From Streptococcus australis ATCC 700641 (GTDB taxonomy: Bacteria; Bacillota; Bacilli; Lactobacillales; Streptococcaceae): a DNA stretch of 64,000 nt. A program made the position numbers and the translations under genes. Shown here in pieces: positions 58,807-64,000 of the stretch. Each line of letters starts with the position of its first letter. Positions within the stretch are counted from its first letter, which is position 1. The stretch is taken from NCBI RefSeq assembly GCF_000186465.1, contig NZ_GL636091.1:489020-553019 (forward strand). The letters are read 5' to 3'. The notes beneath the pieces were generated by a model. That model did no database searches. It saw nothing but the letters and a program-made list of their open reading frames with translations, and was not told where the DNA came from.

Positions 58807-59665
58807 GAATGAGTTCCTCCAAGTCGTTTTTATCAAAGTGATAAGCCGTCTGACAGAATTGGCAAACAATTTCTGCTCCCTGGTCCTCGTCCTTCATTTC
58901 TTGAAGGTCTTTGGCTGGCAAGCTAGCCAAGGCATCCATGAAGCGTTCCTTGCTACAGTCACATTGGAAGCGGATCTCTTCTTCAGAGAGACGTTTGTAG
59001 TGATCTTCGCCATAGATGGCAGTAAGAAGGGCTTCAATATGGTCGTCAGAGGCTAAAAGGGTAGAAATGGCCGGCATTTCTTGGATACGTTTTTCAAAGC
59101 GGGCAATTTCTTCTTCCTTGGCATTTGGCAAGACCTGCACCAAGAAACCACCGGCAACCTTGACCTTGTCTTCTTCATCAAGAAGGACATTGAGCCCCAC
59201 TGCAGATGGAGTTTGTTGGCTTTCAGTCAAGTAATAAGCTAGGTCTTCACCGATTTCTCCAGTGACGAGAGGTGTCATGGAATGATAAGGATTGCCTGTG
59301 CCGTAGTCGGTAATCACTAGGAATTCCCCGTTTCCGACAAATGGTCCGACCACGACTTCACCGGTCGCTGTTTTCTTGATATCCACACCAGGATTTTGCA
59401 CGTAGCCTTTGACGTTTCCTTGAGTATCTGCCACAGTGATGATAGCACCAAGTGAGCTAGTACCGAGGATTTTCACCGTTATCTTGGTGTTTCCCTTTTC
59501 ATTGGCGGCGAGAATTTGACTTGCGATCAGGGTCCGACCGAGGGCCACAGTTGAGCTTGCTTGTGTCTGATGGTATTCTTGGGCTGCTCGCACGGTCTCT
59601 GTACTGTCTAGTACAAAGGCACGGAAGGAGCCACTTTCTGAGATAGTTTTAATAATTTTGTCCAT
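58793..59665 (-). CDS. hslO: redox-regulated chaperone Hsp33
   Basis: A 290-residue Hsp33, a holdase activated by oxidation and unfolding. The N-terminal domain starts [20 protein letters not shown]. The C-terminal zinc switch has four cysteines in CDCSKERF (CxC) and CQFC (CxxC), all present. The start at 59665 gives the conserved N-terminus; the upstream extension is hydrophobic and lacks homology, so it is rejected. It is followed by overlapping dusB. Confidence 0.94.
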   Translation of the reverse strand: MDKIIKTISESGSFRAFVLDSTETVRAAQEYHQTQASSTVALGRTLIASQILAANEKGNTKITVKILGTSSLGAIITVADTQGNVKGYVQNPGVDIKKTATGEVVVGPFVGNGEFLVITDYGTGNPYHSMTPLVTGEIGEDLAYYLTESQQTPSAVGLNVLLDEEDKVKVAGGFLVQVLPNAKEEEIARFEKRIQEMPAISTLLASDDHIEALLTAIYGEDHYKRLSEEEIRFQCDCSKERFMDALASLPAKDLQEMKDEDQGAEIVCQFCQTAYHFDKNDLEELIRDKS

Positions 59666-59776
59666 AGCTTCTATTTTAGCATAAAATAGAAAAACAAGCG
59701 CGGGCCTGCGCTTGTTTTTGGGGATTAGGAAGAATTTTAAGACCAAAAATAGTATAATAAAACAAAGGAGGCTAGC

Positions 59777-60060
59777 ATGAACCAATCTTTGAAAACGGCA
59801 GTCTATGGTTTGGCGGTAGCTGATGCATTAGGGGTTCCGTATGAATTTTTAACCCGAGGCAGTTTTAAAGCGGTTGAGATGGTGGGCTATGGAAGCCAAC
59901 AGTAACTGGCTGGAACTTGTTCAGATGATACTAGCCTTGTATTCGCGACCTATGATTCTTTTTAGGAAAAAGGGAAGATTTCCTCTGCTATATGCAGGAG
60001 AGGTTTGAAATTTGCTTGTTAGAGGATGATTTTACAGCAAATGACTTGCTATTTTAAACT
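59777..60060 (+). pseudogene. decayed ADP-ribosylglycohydrolase gene
   Basis: From the ATG at 59777, with AAAGGAGG upstream, the translation gives [20 protein letters not shown], the N-terminal signature of ADP-ribosylglycohydrolases (DraG/ARH). A stop (TAA) interrupts before LAGTCSDDTSLVFATYDSF, which corresponds to the family's metal-binding AGTWSDDTS motif. Further stops follow, and a remnant EDDFTAND appears in another frame near 60023. The gene is truncated and non-functional. It lies between hslO (divergent) and gshF. Confidence 0.8.
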
Positions 60061-60124
60061 TGTAGGAGGACCATGCTTAATCTTTTTAGGTTATCATCTA
60101 AAACTCTACCTCGGTTACAAAACA

Positions 60125-60151
60125 AAAACGCAGAGACATCTTCTGCGTTTT
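60125..60151 (-). terminator. terminator of gshF
   Basis: AAAACGCAGA (60125-60134) pairs with TCTGCGTTTT (60142-60151), 7 bases beyond the gshF stop. It is symmetric, so it could work in both directions. Confidence 0.85.
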
Positions 60152-60157
60152 CTTACT

Positions 60158-62413
60158 TTATAGGTCCATTTCTGGGAAAAGTTTAGCTAGTATTTTCGGA
60201 GTAATGCTTTGTCCCGGCCCCTCAGCACAATAGGTGTGCATATACATAGAAGGATTGAAGTTGAGCTCGATGCAGGTACAGTTGGGATTTTCCTTTGTGG
60301 AAATAGCAGAGCTGTCAGGGATGATGAGATCAACGCCACAGGCCCAGGCTCCCATAGCCTTTGCCATGTCCGCAGCGAGTTCCCTATAAGATGGGTGCAT
60401 GCTGTCTGTGACATCAATCGAGTCTCCGCCAGTAGAAATGTTGGAATTGCGCCGCAAGTCAACCTTGACTCCAGCAGGCAGGATATCATCTGCTCCATAG
60501 CCTTGCTGGTCCAGCATGAGCAGTTCAATGTCCCCCAGTTCAATGATTTCAAGCGGTGAACGATGATCTCGGCCCCGCAGAGGATTGTCATTTTTGATGG
60601 CAATCAATTCTCTCACGGTATGCTGACCGTCTCCGACGACATTGGCCGCCACTCGCAAGAGGACTGCTTGGCATTGTCCGTCTAAGACAAAGAAGCGGTA
60701 CTCCGTTCCAGCGATAAATTCCTCCACTAAGACGGCGACATCTTCTGAAAAAGCAATCTCCAGAGCCTTGTGATAAGCTTCCAGGCTAGCTGGCTCTTGG
60801 AAGATAGAGATGCCCAGTCCGAAGTTAGTTGACTTGGGTTTGACAACAATTTCTCGGTTCTTAATCAAAGGGTAGTAGGCCAGTCCCTCTTCTAGAGAAG
60901 AAAATTCTGCTCCAGCCGGAACGGGAAAGTCAGCTGCTGCCAAAATCTTTTTGGTGACTGTTTTATTGGCCATGGCCAAAGGGATGACATAGTTATCCTT
61001 GGAGGTCATATTGCCGTTCTTGACATATTCTACATGACTACCATGCCAAAGCTTGAGAAATTGGTCCTTTTCATCTAAAATTTCGACATTTAGCCCCTTT
61101 TGAATAGCATCAAAGAGTAGCATCTGGGTGGACAGTTCCATATTTTCGTAGCCTTTGAGGGCATAAGGAGCAGTCCAGGCATAGCGGTGGTATTCTTCTG
61201 CTTTTTCTAGACCAAAAGCTGTTAAGGAATCTTGCTGGATATGGGGCAGGAGCTGTCCTGACAGTGTCAGCTGAGGATGTAAGAGAGCCTCTCTCATCTG
61301 GTCCAGCAAAGTTTGATAGTAAGTTGGCAGTTCAAAATGCTGGATGAGCTCTTCCATGGCTTGGAGAAGGGCTGAGCTGTCTGCCTCATCTGGCAGGGCA
61401 GTCAGCGGGTGGCTACAAGCAATTTTCTGGTTCAAATCATGGGCAGCTTTTAATACTGCATCAACATTTTCTACATCATCTAGCCAGAGCAGGCCCAGTA
61501 AAAAGAGATGGACAGTATCTAAGGTCTCTTGGCTAATGCCCAAATGGTCAAAAGGATTGAGATCGAAGCAGCGGAATTCCAGATAGGTGATACCCTGCTC
61601 CAGATAGGCGCGATTGTGCTTCTGTCCACGGAAGCGAACGGCTGAGTAAAATTCTTTTTCAGCACTGAGCTCGCCAGACTGAACGTAGTTTTCAATATCG
61701 GTTACATATTGCTCCAAAGAAGTGTAGGATACCTGAATATTCTCGTCATTGACATAGCCATAGTCGCTGTTGCGAAAAGAGCGGATAGGCTGCGGGTATT
61801 CCTGACTGTAGAAGCCGGCTTCTGCCAGAGGAGCAGCACCGTAGAGATAGGTTAAGAGCCATCGGAAACGCAGAAAGTTTCGAGCCAGTTTGAGATAGAG
61901 GTCATTTTTAAAGTCCTTGAGTAAATGATAGGAGCTGACTTGAAAGAGAGCAGCGACCAGATCTTTCCCTAGCTCCATGTTGTAGTGGATGCCAGAGATG
62001 GCCTGTAGTTTTTTGCCATATTTTTTCGCTAAACCCTCTCGGTAGTGGCGTTCGTATTCGTTTTCCAGACGGGCGATGATAATATCTTCTTCAGTCAGCT
62101 GCGGTGGCATGGACAGAGGCCACAGGCATTCACTCTGGTCAATTGAGCGGCCTGCCACATCGCTGATAGCTCCCAGTAAGCGCCGCGCTTCCTTAGTAGA
62201 GTGAGCAATAGGTGTAATTAGTTCCAGTTGTTGTTCGCTGAAGTCTGTTTGGATGGTCGGGTGGAAATTGCGGGAACCAAGCTGACTCGGATGAGCAGTT
62301 TGAGCTAAGTGTCCATCAGTTGTCACTCGCAGATTTTCCCTCTCCAGACCAAAGGTCGCTTGGAGAATAGGGCTTGATGTATCCAGTTTCTGCAGTAATT
62401 GATTAATCGTCAT
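60158..62413 (-). CDS. gshF: bifunctional glutamate-cysteine ligase / glutathione synthetase GshF
   Basis: A 751-residue fusion enzyme that makes glutathione in two steps. The N-terminal two thirds is a GshA-type ligase (FGLERENLRVTTDGHLAQ, TDFSEQQLELITP, RFRGQKHNRAYLEQGITYLEFR). The C-terminal part, from about residue 480, is an ATP-grasp domain (VVKPKSTNFGLGISIF, VEEFIAGTEYRFFVL, CIELNFNPSMYMH). This is the Gram-positive GshF architecture, giving oxidative stress resistance. It is one unit with its own terminator; its promoter must lie in 62414-62600, which is AT-rich with no other gene seen. Confidence 0.95.
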   Translation of the reverse strand: MTINQLLQKLDTSSPILQATFGLERENLRVTTDGHLAQTAHPSQLGSRNFHPTIQTDFSEQQLELITPIAHSTKEARRLLGAISDVAGRSIDQSECLWPLSMPPQLTEEDIIIARLENEYERHYREGLAKKYGKKLQAISGIHYNMELGKDLVAALFQVSSYHLLKDFKNDLYLKLARNFLRFRWLLTYLYGAAPLAEAGFYSQEYPQPIRSFRNSDYGYVNDENIQVSYTSLEQYVTDIENYVQSGELSAEKEFYSAVRFRGQKHNRAYLEQGITYLEFRCFDLNPFDHLGISQETLDTVHLFLLGLLWLDDVENVDAVLKAAHDLNQKIACSHPLTALPDEADSSALLQAMEELIQHFELPTYYQTLLDQMREALLHPQLTLSGQLLPHIQQDSLTAFGLEKAEEYHRYAWTAPYALKGYENMELSTQMLLFDAIQKGLNVEILDEKDQFLKLWHGSHVEYVKNGNMTSKDNYVIPLAMANKTVTKKILAAADFPVPAGAEFSSLEEGLAYYPLIKNREIVVKPKSTNFGLGISIFQEPASLEAYHKALEIAFSEDVAVLVEEFIAGTEYRFFVLDGQCQAVLLRVAANVVGDGQHTVRELIAIKNDNPLRGRDHRSPLEIIELGDIELLMLDQQGYGADDILPAGVKVDLRRNSNISTGGDSIDVTDSMHPSYRELAADMAKAMGAWACGVDLIIPDSSAISTKENPNCTCIELNFNPSMYMHTYCAEGPGQSITPKILAKLFPEMDL

Positions 62414-62602
62414 CGTTTCACCGTCCTATGGTAGTTATTTTAGTCTATTACAAACGGAAAAAGAAAGCAAATTTCCGCTACGATTTTACAAAAATTCCGA
62501 ACTTTTATTTTAAATTAAGTACTAAAATTCAGAAAATACATATTTTGTAAAAATGTAATTCGTCTACATAAGAGAAAAAACAAATGAAATGATGAACCCT
62601 CC

Positions 62603-62631
62603 TTGAAAAATTGTCAAATTTTTCATATAAT
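62603..62631 (+). promoter_or_regulatory. purA promoter
   Basis: TTGAAA (62603-62608) and TATAAT (62626-62631) are 17 bp apart. Confidence 0.85.
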
Positions 62632-62640
62632 GAGGTATAA

Positions 62641-64000
<1,360 letters not shown>

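Noticed and set aside
58807..58869. Longer N-terminus for DusB starting at an ATG inside hslO
   Set aside because: The GTG at 58806 has a GGAGG site and gives the conserved N-terminus; the extension is the reverse reading of hslO's zinc-switch end.

Overview
The window is chromosomal DNA from a Streptococcus, most likely an oral species of the mitis/sanguinis/parasanguinis kind. This rests on the gene set (wzg-wzh-wzd-wze capsule regulators, YSIRK/LPXTG surface proteins, AdcAII with a histidine-triad protein, pbp2A-rpmG-secE-nusG, rpsB-tsf, ctsR-clpC, fused gshF), low-GC codon use and typical streptococcal promoters. The species is not fixed by what can be read here. I see no IS element, prophage or CRISPR array.

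Layout. (1) 122-987: a lipoprotein gene split between two frames, with a classic -1 slippery heptamer at the switch point. (2) 1319-16646: a complete Wzx/Wzy polysaccharide locus resembling the coaggregation receptor polysaccharide (RPS) loci of oral streptococci: four regulatory genes, WchA, WchF, a GT4, a Stealth-type sugar-1-phosphate transferase, two GT2 enzymes, Wzy, Wzx, an O-acetyltransferase broken in a 7-A run, and Glf. Six sugar-transfer enzymes suggest a hexasaccharide repeat with a phosphodiester and galactofuranose. The middle genes are visibly more AT-rich than their flanks. (3) 16876-23463: two large surface or secreted proteins, a Bsp-like repeat protein with a CHAP domain and an LPSTG-anchored Cna/SpaA-type adhesin. 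(4) 24214-28463: a zinc uptake operon (adcAII-pht) with tandem AdcR-like operators on the promoter. (5) 28599-37933: housekeeping genes (RluA-family synthase, PBP2a, YpfJ-like protease, rpmG, secE, nusG, a lipoprotein, tRNA-Cys, rpsB, tsf). (6) 39008-49740: two consecutive wall-anchored glycosidases, a BgaA-like GH2 beta-galactosidase and a GH29 alpha-fucosidase, behind a promoter followed by two cre-like sites. They look like a host-glycan foraging pair. (7) 49862-53749: ctsR-clpC with a CtsR operator, then an ECF S component and a DUF4430 lipoprotein. (8) 53839-57508: a lipoprotein under a palindromic operator, then nadR-pnuC-nrtR for nicotinamide riboside salvage. (9) 57826-64000: dusB and hslO, a decayed ADP-ribosylglycohydrolase gene, gshF, and purA, which runs to the window end.

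Two families of structured intergenic repeats recur. Family E1 is 175 bp, with full copies at 999, 23669 and 32052 and a shortened one at 28488. Family E2 is about 136 bp with AAACTTTCC/GGAAAGTTT ends, with copies at 37995, 57565 and a composite at 32029. In the composite, an E1 copy sits inside an E2 copy, so the two families can be ordered in time. The most unusual observations are the possible programmed or phase-variable frameshifts (lipoprotein and O-acetyltransferase), the nested repeats, a probable leaderless pbp2A transcript, and the new combination of transferases in the polysaccharide locus. All protein names come from reading motifs by eye, without database searches.
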